A DNA stretch of 64,000 bases from Calonectria ilicicola (taxonomy: Eukaryota > Ascomycota > Sordariomycetes > Hypocreales > Nectriaceae): the NCBI GenBank assembly GCA_020809705.1, contig CP085826.1, positions 5,146,001 to 5,210,000 on the forward strand, in the 5' to 3' direction. Under the pieces are notes generated by a model. That model did not search any database. It was not told the DNA's origin and saw only the letters and a list, made by a program, of their open reading frames with translations. Positions 21,074 through 32,214 of this stretch are shown piece after piece. The stretch's first letter is position 1, and each line of letters begins with the position of its first letter. Made by a program: the position numbers and the translations under genes.

Positions 21074-23015
21074 GGTTCCGGGCGTGGTGTTAGGCACAGC
21101 TGGTTGGGAGCCTGGTTCTTCGTTGGCTGGCAAGTTGGACGAGTCAAACACCTGCCGGCCGGGTGAGGGGGAATCTCTGGAATGGGAGAGGAATGGGGAG
21201 CAAGGGCGTTTCGGTAGTGGCAATTTGGCGATCCGTCTGGCGTCTTGTCTGCCACCTGCCCGGCACCAGCCGCGATTGGTATACGGCTTCTCTTGTCGAT
21301 GTCAAGTGGAGGTTTTTTAGGTTGGGACCGGATAGTCGGTGGGGCTATTCGTCAACCGCCACCAGAAACCCAGGCACGCTAGCAGAGTAGCAAAATTAGC
21401 CTACTCGATAGCTGAAAGCTCAAGCCTCTCCTCTATTTTGCAACTAGCAGACGCCTTGGCCAAGGGTTTTAGTCCAGTGAAATGGGGCTTGTAGCCGACG
21501 GGTTTCGGGCCTTTAGCCAGGATTCCAAGGCTGTCAAAGTCATTGATCATGTCAATCCGACCCTGGGCGCAATCTCCCACTACAGGCGGGGTGTGTCTCA
21601 CTGTCCAAGTTGCGCGGCGGGGATAACTTCCGGACGACGATCACCCCGGGAGCTAACTCGCCCAGCTATCGACTTCAAATGAGCCAATCCACGAGTTGCA
21701 CCTATTCCCAAACGAATCGCACACCCATTTCCACCGCAGCATTGGCCTTCACCGACTACCCCAGCAGATGTAACCGAGGCGGCGTTCACTGCCTGTTTAT
21801 TCGTATATGGAAATAAACCCTACCGAGAGAGCGGATTCCCTCCACCACCCCAGTTTGACCGAGGCTGAATTCTCCGTCGACCCTCCAGTTCCATGCATGG
21901 GTGCAGAGGCCAGTAGACTAAAGCCTTCAAGGCATCGTGAACGGATCATTCCACGTTATGCTGCCTTGGTACATTGACGCCGGCCGAGTTACTGACTAGC
22001 GAGCTAGCAAGCCACCAAGAGCACAAGATAGTCATGACTCAAGAACCATGTGTACCATCAATAGGCAGCACTACAGTCGCACGACTAAGATCAACCAAGT
22101 CCAAAGAGCATCTAAGTCACAGCAAAAAGTTCCAAAACAGAATGTTATGATATCACAGAGTGGACAATTCAAAGTGAGGCAGCATTGTAAAATTGACCAT
22201 TGTCAAACTGTTCTAAAAGTGTACATGATTGTTGTGAGGAATGAGGTGCCCGTCATGATTGTGACCAGCACACTCCTGCTCCCGACAGCTCTGATCCAGC
22301 AACAGGAAAACGACAGACAAAGAAGTAAAGTAAACACAAGAATGTGGCTAAAATAGTGACCCCAACAAAGAGACACCTTCCCACGGGTTCCAAGTGTAGC
22401 GTCGTCAAGGCATTCCTTCTAGTCCAGCGTATGAATGCCTTGATGATTACAACGAGCGTAAGAACGGCAAGCCGCCAAATTTCTGGTGGACGTCATTGTC
22501 GTTGCCAAACTCATCCTTCCAACGTCTTCTCCAACAATGCAAACTTGTATCCCTAATCAGGAATACATTCATTCCGCCCATCACGCCAAGTGTCCCGGGA
22601 AGACCCAAAATCAAAATGTGTCCATGCTCAGCCCCAATTCGGGGGTAAAATGTGTTGGCAGCCGTAATGCAATTTTTGAAAATAAAAAAAAATAGTTGTC
22701 CAAAATCAAACAAAAACTCGCATCCTCCTAGTCGTTTCTTGCATGCCAAGGAGGTTTTTCCCTCAAGGCTGTTGATACAAACTCGAAAAGTGTAAATGCA
22801 TTTCATAACCGCTTGCACTCTTTTTGCTTGCTCCGTTATCCTGGGTGGAGTACCCAAAGATGTATGATGAATGACCCTACTGCCAACCCGCAAAAGATTG
22901 CGCGAGTGGCCCAAGAGAAGAATGTAAAAGAAGGTCGTCAGCGTCGTGTCGGGCATAAGTCAAGAGTCAGTTGACACTCTCGACCGTTTTTGTCGTGTGC
23001 GTTGGGAGCAGCCAC
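21074..23015. other. 1.9-kb spacer: DPH6 promoter and msn2-like 3' region
   Basis: Tandem minus-strand genes flank this stretch. The left part is the DPH6 leader and promoter; the AT-richer right part (about 22000-23015) is probably 3' UTR and downstream flank of the zinc-finger gene. Short open frames here have no recognisable features. Confidence 0.45.
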
Positions 23016-24864
23016 TTAGTCGGAGCGCTTGCGCTTCTTCTTGCCCTGATCGCTGTCGTCAGAAGACATCTCGCTGGCGCTGCCTGGAATCTCTGAAGCA
23101 ATCTGGAAGAGAACCTTTCCATATGTGCTATAGTCGTCGGCTGTGGGCTGTGAGACCATGGAGGCGTCGAATGCATGTGCCTCGGCGTCATCGATGAGGT
23201 TCATCACAATGGCACCACTGCCGTGGGTACGAGCGTGCTGGGCGAGGTTATCGCTGCGGGAGAACTTCTTGCCACACTCGTTGCACTCAAAAGGCTTCTC
23301 TTGGGTGTGGAGTGAGCGGTAGTGGCGCTTAAGGTGCTCCTGACGACGGAATCGTCGGTTGCAGAGATCACAGACGAAAGTCTTGGAGGGATCCTCAGTC
23401 AGGGACTGCTTACGACCGCGGCGGTTGGCGGGGGCGGGAAGAGCAGGTGTGGCAGCCTCAGAGCCAGAGGAGGCGTTGGAGTCAGAGTGCTCGCCAGCAG
23501 CATGCGAGGAGCAATCGTGGGCATCGCCAGCCTGTGCACCAGAAGCAGCAACGTTCATGACGGGAGCGGGTGATCGGCTCTCCTTCTTTCCGTTGTTCTT
23601 CTTGACACGCTTGTCCTGGTGAGCGTCCTCAGAAACTACAGAGGCGATGGGGCTAGGGAGAGCAGGGAACTGGAAGCTCTCGGTCTCCTCGAAGGAGAGC
23701 TCCTCGTCACCAATGAAGCTTCCGTGACCGAGAGAAACAACGGAGGAGCCGGTGCAAGCGCGGGGACGGCCAATATCAGCCACGTTCTGCTCACCGGCGA
23801 GGTTGACTAGGCTGTTCACAAAGTCGTCCTCAGACTCGAGGTCGGAGAAATCAAGACCGCTGGGGAGCGCGGGGTTGAAGTCGAATGTGGGCTGAGCGGC
23901 GACGGCAACAGGCTTAACCTGCTCGACCTTGAGCTCCTCCTCACCGAGGGCGAGAGGGAACTCGGGGGCGAGGGTGGCGGCAGCGCTGGCAGAGACGGTC
24001 AGGTTGCGTGGATCACAGAAGTCCACGTCCTGGTCTGGGGAGCTGACAGATCGCGCATAGGGCGCCGGGGAGGGTGAAAGCGAAGGCGTGTTGCTAAGCG
24101 AGGGAACCTTGCCAAGTTGAGATTGAAGGTACACTGCCAATCTGGGTTAGCTCCAGAAATCCCCACAAATGACAGCGCACGGCACTGGGCGCCGCCGCAC
24201 CACTGATTTAGAAAGCGGCAGCCAACGACGAACGGGAAAACCATCACCGTCAAACCAAAAATAGGCTTGAAACACGGTGCATGAATGGAATTCAAAGTTC
24301 GGGACAGTGCGCACTGGGCGAAGGTAAAATACATCAAAGAAAAAATGCAAAAGACTTACCAGGTGTCATTGGTGGGGATCCACAGCTGGACCAGTCCAAG
24401 ACGGACGTCTCAACAACTTCCAGGCCATCCTTGAGGCCGTCGGCGCACTCCATTCCTGAGAACATGGGGTTCATGGGAGTCTGAAGAATCTCGCAGCTGT
24501 TGGGGCTGCCAATGGTGCTACCAGATGTGGACAGGGGCGGGGTCGATGGCAGATAGGATGTCTCGTAGAACTCGGTCTCAAGCATGATGGCGGGCTTGCA
24601 GTGAGCGACAGGCTGGGGTGATGCAGAAGGTGTCATCACCGCGAGGCCATTGCTGTAGAGAGTGTGAGGATGCGAGTTGGAGGAGTTGGGTCGCGAGTAG
24701 GCTGGGGTCGACGGCAACGTAGGAACCATGGGGAACATGATGGGCTGGGACATGTGTTGCTGAGGGAAGTTGTGATGTTGATGGCGGGCATCAGTCTTGG
24801 ACTCGGGGCCGTAATAGTAAAAGGGAGCTTGGCTCATGGCCTGGGGCATCATGGTAGCTTCCAT
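23016..24864 (-). CDS. MSN2: Msn2/Seb1-type C2H2 zinc-finger stress transcription factor
   Basis: Two coding exons, 24864-24360 and 24133-23016, give 540 residues; GT-AG junctions and phase agree (MTPG joined to [13 protein letters not shown]). Two C2H2 fingers start near residue 421 ([19 protein letters not shown] and [19 protein letters not shown]), the tandem arrangement of Msn2/Msn4/Seb1 factors that bind AGGGG stress elements. A basic RRGRKQS patch just before the fingers (Ser near 412) combines a likely nuclear signal with a PKA-like R-x-x-S site, which fits the known cAMP control of Msn2 nuclear entry. Upstream are acidic, Ser/Pro-rich activation-type regions with SP/TP sites, and the tail ends in a second basic cluster (KKKRKRSD). 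A probable intron lies in the 5' leader. Confidence 0.93.
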
Positions 24865-24869
24865 TTGTG

Positions 24870-24932
24870 CTATAACATTCCACCGATGTCAGTCGCGTGT
24901 TTGACTCGAGGCACTCCGCAGGTGCCACAAAC
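24870..24932 (-). other. Probable 5' UTR intron of the msn2-like gene
   Basis: A GTTTGT donor at 24932, a CTGAC branch-like motif and a GTTATAG acceptor ending at 24870 define a 63-nt intron that finishes five bases before the start codon. This matches the intron style of neighbouring genes; transcript evidence is lacking. Confidence 0.55.
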
Positions 24933-27249
24933 CTTGTGTTTTGAGACTGGCTCAATGTGAGTTTTGCTGGTGTTGTTTTAAATATTAGGTATTTGGTATT
25001 GCTGTATTTTGTACAATTGCTTCGCTGTGGGCGTCTTTAAACGATGGTGTACTGGTCGGTTCCTGGACGGAAGAGAGTGGACGACAATGGCTGTCTACTG
25101 AGTGACTCGGTCTGATGCAAGGTTGGCAGTGTTGTACATGGGACTCGAGTGTCTATCTATAGTCTGACGGGTGAGGCAAGACTTGAAGACGAGTGTCGAG
25201 GTGGCCGCGATGTAATGAGTGTGGAAGGAATCCGGGGAGGATATCCAATAAATAAACCAAGTCACAAAAGAAGGAAGAACCGAGCGGTCATAAAGAGAAG
25301 ACTGATTTAAACAGAGTCGACGCGGCTGTCGATCATACCTAGGATGAAGAGAAAACGAACGTTGGAGGGCACGGGGATCATGGAGTGATAAGTAGGTACG
25401 CAGACGAGGTGAGCGTGTTGGACGCCCGGGTCTACGCAGAGAGGCTCGACAGGCAGGTCTCCCGCCGCCCTCCTCCACGACCTGTCTCACTCGACGGGGC
25501 CAGGGTTAAAGAGGTGGATCCCACGACACACCCACCCAAGATCCACATCAACCACATCCCAGAGCGATACCCACACCCACGCCCACGCCCACATCCCACC
25601 CAGCGGGCCAGACGGCAGAGTCCCCCAGACCCTGGTCCAACCGTGTCTGGGGCAAGGGAAACATCAGATGCGGCCTGAGCTGGGCTGGTCCTGGCTCGTC
25701 CAGGCTTGCCCGGTGCTGGCCCTGGCTCCTCTGGTGGAGGTCCGGTGATGTGGTCCGTCCACACCACCCATCATGGCGCAGCCACTAGCCCTTTCTAATT
25801 CTGGACGGCCGTCACGCCCGGATGGGCCGCGATATGAAGAGCTGCTCGGGGCCAGTCCTGACTTGTACACACGGACCCTTGTCGGACTGAATATCGAGCT
25901 GGGCAAATTAGTGTACCGTAGTATAGTGCAAGTGCATTAGTAGTGCGCGGCGTCGGTCGAGCGTAGGGTTCCCTCCGTCGCTTGTGTTGCTTTTGTGCAA
26001 GACTTTTTTTTGTGCAATCCGTCTCATCGCCCGGTCTCGCACTTGTGCGTCCGAATGCATGTCTATGACCGCGACTACAATCCATTAATCCACACAGCGC
26101 AATCCACACCTCACCTCATGCATTTCTCTCGCCCCCCTTCACAAGCCCGGCAGTCCAGTGAAATCCGTAGATGCCAGACGCGCTTCCAAGTTATGTCAAG
26201 GCCCCAACCAGCGCGTGCAATGGTGCTCTCCCACTCGCCAGCTCTGGTCCCAAATCCGAAGTGGCACGCAAACCGCGTCACAAGGGTTGCATAATTCCCT
26301 TCACTGATAGGACCGCGCCCTCGTCAGCGTCCGCGAATCACCGCATATCACCACGACTCGCTCGTCACGACCGTGCACAACTGCAACTTGTCCACTCGGA
26401 CTGTTTTGTGCACCTCGCCGGGCGCGACGTGTGCACAGCCATTCGCTGAGCTGATGTCGCGTCACACCCGCCCGTCCTCGAGCGCGGTGTTCCGACGCAT
26501 CCCCAGTCGACCAATGCAAGGTACAGAACGAGGCGTCACGCTGCCTCACGCTGCCTCACTTGACGATCACACAAAACGCCGCCCTCTGCTTGGATACATT
26601 CGAGACGCCGTGGAGCTCGCGACGTCACCGACTCGCCATTGGGCCACACCGCAGCGGAGGGAACCCATTTATGGTTGATGGTGGCCCTCTGGTTGGGTCC
26701 AGGTTTGTCCAGAAGAGTGAAACTGGTGTCGGCAGTTGGTGATCTGGCCGCTGGCTGGCTGAATGTCATCCGTCATCCGTCATCCTCAAGCGCTGCTGCT
26801 GCGCCCAGAATGATGTGCCTGGCATGTGCATGCTTCTACATAGGATTAGTGAAATCACCGATGAAGCTGAACCTGTTGGTGCAGCGCTTTCCTGCCTTGA
26901 TCGAGCTCTGATTGATCGCTTTCCTCAATAATTCGGTCACCACTTTGCCCGTTCATGGCTCGCTGATCCAGCCGGTCACCACCTGCATGGACGATCCAGC
27001 CCGGGTATGGATTCCGTCAATGCCTTCTGTAACAGCAACCACTCGCAACAAGTCCACGGGTATACGAGTCCACCTACCAGCCTTTTTTACCAGTGGCGTA
27101 ATAGAGGGTAACACTGGTATCCTTAGAATACGAGCGGTCATGCCACGGTACACTCGGTACCCATTCACAGTACCGATGGGTTTGGATAAAAATCTAGTGC
27201 TCCGCCAGTAGGTAATTTTATGCGGCAAACCCGGCCAGGACTGGCGTTG

Positions 27250-27400
27250 GTTGCGCACAACGGCTGGTGCATTACAGGCGCATGCGGGCGAGGCCCTAGG
27301 CACCTACCCAGTTGGGCAGTTGATACTCACTTTCAACCTAGCCTGTGCTGCTGCTTAATTCCAGGGCAGGCTAGTTATCCCAACGTTGTGCGCAACTGCC
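27250..27400. repeat. Overlapping perfect inverted repeats
   Basis: A 13-base arm GTTGCGCACAACG (27250-27262) is matched exactly by its reverse complement at 27384-27396. Within the same interval a nested pair of stems is possible: GGCAGTTG (27315-27322) with CAACTGCC (27393-27400) around CTAGCCTG (27338-27345) with CAGGCTAG (27367-27374). The outer stems are mutually exclusive. Confidence 0.75.
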
Positions 27401-27546
27401 AGTGTCGGTACCGTTGTGATTGGCCATGGTGGGGAGACGTGGGATTTGTGGATTTTGTGGAAAGTGGATTGTGGGTATAGGATTGGATGACAGTTCAAAC
27501 AGTGTCGGGAATGATGTGAGCGGGCAAGCATTGCGTAAGTCCAGTG

Positions 27547-27613
27547 GGTGCTCAGCGGCAACCCATCCACACTTGGTACGTCCGCTGCGCTGAGCACCGC
27601 TGTCACAGCGGAC
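27547..27613. repeat. Second inverted-repeat cluster
   Basis: GGTGCTCAGCG (27547-27557) pairs perfectly with CGCTGAGCACC (27588-27598); GTCCGCTG (27580-27587) pairs with CAGCGGAC (27606-27613). The arms interleave, so alternative hairpins could form. Confidence 0.75.
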
Positions 27614-30136
27614 CGCCAGACAAGCCATTAGGGCAATAGGTCCCATCTACACGACACTTGGAGGGTCGGCAGCCAAGGTTGTGCCAGTGAATACGAAACA
27701 CAAAAATATAACAGCAGAGCGATTCGTCCACTCGCATGTACGAGACGCCCGACGACGGACTCTGCAGGTCCCCAAAAAAAAAAAAAAAAAATCCGAGCAT
27801 AAGAGTCCAATGCCTCGTCATGCATCCAAAGTCTTCCCGGCCCTCATCCCAGCCAATTGCGGATTTGAGCATGCTCGTTTAGGTGCTCATTGGGAAGGGG
27901 TCCTTGCCTGTCCAGTCGCCTTGGGTCGTTGCTTTTTCCCGCTTTGGATGGAGTTTGTCGTCTGCTCCAGTGCCTCTTTAGGTATATCCCATCTCAAGTC
28001 CCAGAACGTAGGATGGCTTAGTGGCACTGCCGCCGCCAAACCTGCATCCCCTCAGCTGCCTTCAACAAGGTGGCTATTGCTCGTCCCCACGACCGCACGA
28101 GACCGATGCAGCATGCATCGCCGGCCGCAGTGCCCGCAAGCTGTGCATCCGGGGGGGCGATGGCGGTGGGGGCGTCCGCGGCGACTTCGTCAGTCAAGTC
28201 CCAGGCACTGGTGCTTCTTAGGCCGACCCAGACCCATTCCCGTCCGGCTCGCCATCAAGATTCCCCGAGCCCACAGGCTAACACCGACGGCCTCCCAGCC
28301 GGGCCCCAGACCTTCGGGCGTCGTTGACTGCTCTCGTCCCCAAGCGCAACGACCGAGTCAGATCAACCAGGCCACTTGGTGAGAACTACTGAGATCGAGA
28401 TCTGCACTAAAACGGACGGTCCCACGCTCTCGCGGCACGCACTGGTAACTCCCAATCCCGCTACCGCTCTTGCCCTCGTGCCAACGAGATATGCTACTTG
28501 GATCTTCCCTGGAGTGCACAGTCGACCTAAACTCTATCAAATGTGCACCTGAATGTCGACGTTTGGTGGCTTCGCCTACTCCCGCCCCCCGTCTGTCGAT
28601 GGTGGTGTCATATCGTAAGAGAGTTTGGCGCGACTCAATTGAGACCTCACGAGCACGTTTAACGGGCGGCCGGGGCTTGAAAGAAGGTCATCTCGACCCC
28701 ATGAAAGGTCCGTTCCAACTGACTGGGAAGTGGGCTGTAGAGCATAGAATTGAGCCCTGACCCCGCTCATTATTAACGACATGTCAAGTTTGAGAAGCCC
28801 GGTGTTCAAGAATGGTATTGGAAGCCGTTCGGTTATTCCCAGACCTCTGGGTCGGTTCGCTCAGCGTGGAAATGCCACCGAAACCACTTTCTTAACCGGG
28901 GCAACTGCTATGTCGGAACGACAGTCGTCTATGCGAATGCTTCCAATGCAACGTAGGCCCCATTAAAAAAAAACATTGGCCACGTTGCTGGCCTCGGAAC
29001 GTCGAAATTCCAGAAGCTCCCAGAGTGGTCAGCGGGGTCACTCAATTGGTGAAACACTTCTTCACCAACTCGTGGGGATCCAGTGGCATTCAGCCTGTAC
29101 TTGTTCTAGCGTCGGTGAGCAGACAGCCCCCTCCCAATGACACAGCTGAGTCTCTCAGTCATTACCCAACATCATCCAATGTCTCTGTTCTTGTCTCTCT
29201 GCTTGCGATTGGGCTTTCGTCTGAACTCTCAACCGGGCAGATCGGCGGACGTCCATATCTTTGCACCTTCCCTTCTTGAGCTGGCTAACTTAAACACCAG
29301 ACGAAAGCCATGTGGGGGGACACAGATAATCTCAGGCCAAGAGGAAGATGGATTGGGAACGGCTAGACCGAATTGTGGCCGCTGCCAGTTCTAGGACACT
29401 GAGCCCCGGATTATGTCCCATTGGCCAGCATAAAGACCAATCGCGAACATGAAACGTAGCGCTGCATAAAAAGCCCGGTCGTAGCGCGCGCTCGAGGTTG
29501 CATTAGCCAGGAACTGTGCATGCTTGATTCAGAGAGCGTTCTGGGGCACTGACCACCTTGGTGGCTGCATTGCGAAATGAGCGCGTCGTTTTTTTGTGCC
29601 AAGGTTGTGCGCGACTAATGTCCATCCATCCGATCCACACAGCACCACCGCGTACGTGCCGGAGTGCGTAGCCTGCATAATAGCGGTGATGCTGACGGTC
29701 TGGGGCCAGGGACCCGACTCAGGCAACTGCATAACCTTTTGCTTTTACCTGAGTCTTGAGGGCATGAGCTTCGAGGGACCTGGACGAACCTTCAGGGCCC
29801 CCGGTGCCCATCCCACTGGACCCCTCAAGACCCTCCGGGTCTCCCATCTGCCGGCCGTCGATCGTCACCGCTAGAGACAGCCATCTCCCAGCGAGCCGAG
29901 CCATTTTCCCAGCCATCATGTCCATGATGCAGCCTGCCATCCCAGGTCATGGGTATGTTCGTCACCACTGAGAGTCTCATCTTGCTGCTTTGCCTGCCCT
30001 CCTTCATCGGACAAGTGCCGATCGAGGCTATAATGATTGTCGGTTTTTGGCTCCAACCTAGGTGATAATGGCGCTCGTTCCAGAGACCAGGTGTTGAGTC
30101 TGGGCGGGCCTGGTCGCGGCTATCATTGTTGGTTGA

Positions 30137-30185
30137 GTCGGTGTTGTTGTCGGTGTTGCTGTCGGCGTCGGTGTGTCGGCGTCGG
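30137..30185. repeat. Imperfect GTCGG minisatellite
   Basis: Six GTCGG cores occur at 30137, 30149, 30161, 30167, 30175 and 30181, mostly spaced by multiples of six, separated by TGTTGT-like spacers. Confidence 0.8.
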
Positions 30186-31344
30186 TCTCGTTTATGGCAC
30201 CGTCGAATCGCAGGTGCCTCGGGTCCGTCTGATGCTAGCCCACTAGGCCCCCAATGACACCTTGTGCACTTGGTTCGGTACCTTGCATAGGCTGTCTGCT
30301 GCAGAACGCACTCACACCCCAACTCCCAGTGCAGGCTTTGACGCCTCCACTATGCAGGAACAGGAACGGTGGCCAGTTGTGGCCACCCTCACCACTGTGA
30401 CACCAATCGCTCTTGTGCATCAAGCACGAACGCATTGCTTGTCACACATCACGTTGGACACATGCCTGAGGAATTGTTGGTCAGCCCTGCACCAACAGCC
30501 TCGGTCGGTAGATGGCTTGCGAACCAACCTCTACGCAAAAATACGGTGATACCATTGCGCCTCCCAACCAACCTGCCCGTTCTTGTCCCGCCATCCTTCA
30601 GGCGTGCTTCAGGTGCCTGCCAAGGTAGGCAGGCAGCAAGTCATGTAACCCACACTCACATACGTACCCAGGCGTATCATGTTCGTATCAAACATTTTGC
30701 CATCCTCTACAACCAACCAAAAAGAGGAACACGCAACACATGTTTCGGAAAACAGCCTCTAGAAAGCCTCAGTTCGTCATTCTCTCATCGCCACTCTCCA
30801 GTCCTATCTCCAACTACAGAGGGTCCCTTTAGCTACCTACCCGATCTGGTCCACCATGGCCCGTCTCAGCCGGACAAGTCGCATCAGATTGTCCCAGAGT
30901 CGTCAGCATGGCCTCACAAGCCACCGAAACTTTTTATGCCAGAGCTTCAGTGAAAGCATGCTCCTCCGCTGATCCTCCTCGCGGCACAATCGGCCTTCCT
31001 TGTACAGCATAAACTCCAGGGAACGTGCTGTGAGGCTATTGACACCGCCGCCGGGCAGAGGCCACAAAGCGGCACAGTCGCCAGTCCGGGATGTCGTCAG
31101 CTCCATTGGGATGCTAGTGCACGATTTAGGTCTCGCGGAACCGGCTGCGCACAGCCTGGTCCAGGCCCAAAGGAAAAGTAGCGGACGAATGTATGTACGT
31201 GCGAAAAGTGTGGGAAAAAGTGCGGCGGGCACTTAATTACCAAACGATCCGAAACGAGTCGCTGTGTTCCCACTCCCGGTACCAATCCGCACGACGTGAG
31301 AGCATGGCGTTCGCGTTCTAGCTGTTTCTGGACGAGTTTTCGCC

Positions 31345-31358
31345 ACCACTGCAGTGGT
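31345..31358. repeat. 14-base perfect palindrome
   Basis: ACCACTGCAGTGGT equals its own reverse complement. It could be a dimeric transcription-factor site or chance. Confidence 0.7.
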
Positions 31359-32198
31359 TAGGCCCCTCCCCTCAGACCAACAGCAAGCAGAGGCAAGCAA
31401 CAAGATCCGTTGCACTGGATTCAGTTGGTCGTCGGACCCTGTCACCACCCCAGGCTGATGGCCCAGGGATCTCAACCCGTGTCTGCATTGGCAGGTTGCC
31501 TGTGAAATCAGCCTGTTTGAAGAAAATTTTTCCTGCTCGGCATGCAACTCAGACGCAGGCTCGCCGGCTCCGAGTCTCAAGTATGTATGACTGAGATCGC
31601 GTCCACCGTTCAACCGTGCGTCAGTGTCATTGATGGCGCGGCTCCCAGACCATCTCCAATCAACCCGGGGCCGCAAACATCCAAAATGGTCCATTGGACC
31701 CGGCTGTACGTACCATCATGAGGTCCCAGCGCGCCGTCCTGGAAGCGAGCATGCTTGGCTCGTCCGGGGGTACAGAGTTGGTTTCCTGATGGGACCCCGA
31801 TGGGTGGTCCTGTCTCAATGGGCCACCTAACAGGGGTTTCCTTACAAAGGCCAGAGAACACTGAGACTTGGCATCCTGGCGCTGGGGATTGGGTAACGGC
31901 CCGGATACCTAGCCGTGTAGCCAACCAATCTCGCTGATAAGAGCCACGGCGACAAGGACTGCAAAGGCCCCTGTCCTCCGGCCACTGGAATGCTCCCCGG
32001 ATTTCAAGTCGGCCAAGTGCACCACAGTGATACCTCCAGCGAATCCAACGTCCAAAAATCATGCCAATGTTCCATTGAGCGTGGGTCTTAAAGCATTTTG
32101 GCATGATTCTGGAAGATCCACCGACCAGATGCACACACATCTTTATCTGTTTCTATTAGCCGACCTTGACCTTTACCGCCGATCAGCCTTGCCTTCAT

Positions 32199-32214
32199 AC
32201 ACACACACACACAC
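32199..32214. repeat. AC dinucleotide microsatellite
   Basis: Eight perfect AC units in non-coding DNA. Confidence 0.9.

Noticed and set aside
27681..28382. 233-codon plus-strand frame in the 12.4-kb gap
   Set aside because: Runs through an A18 tract giving poly-Lys, and has no domain, codon bias, leader or splice context.
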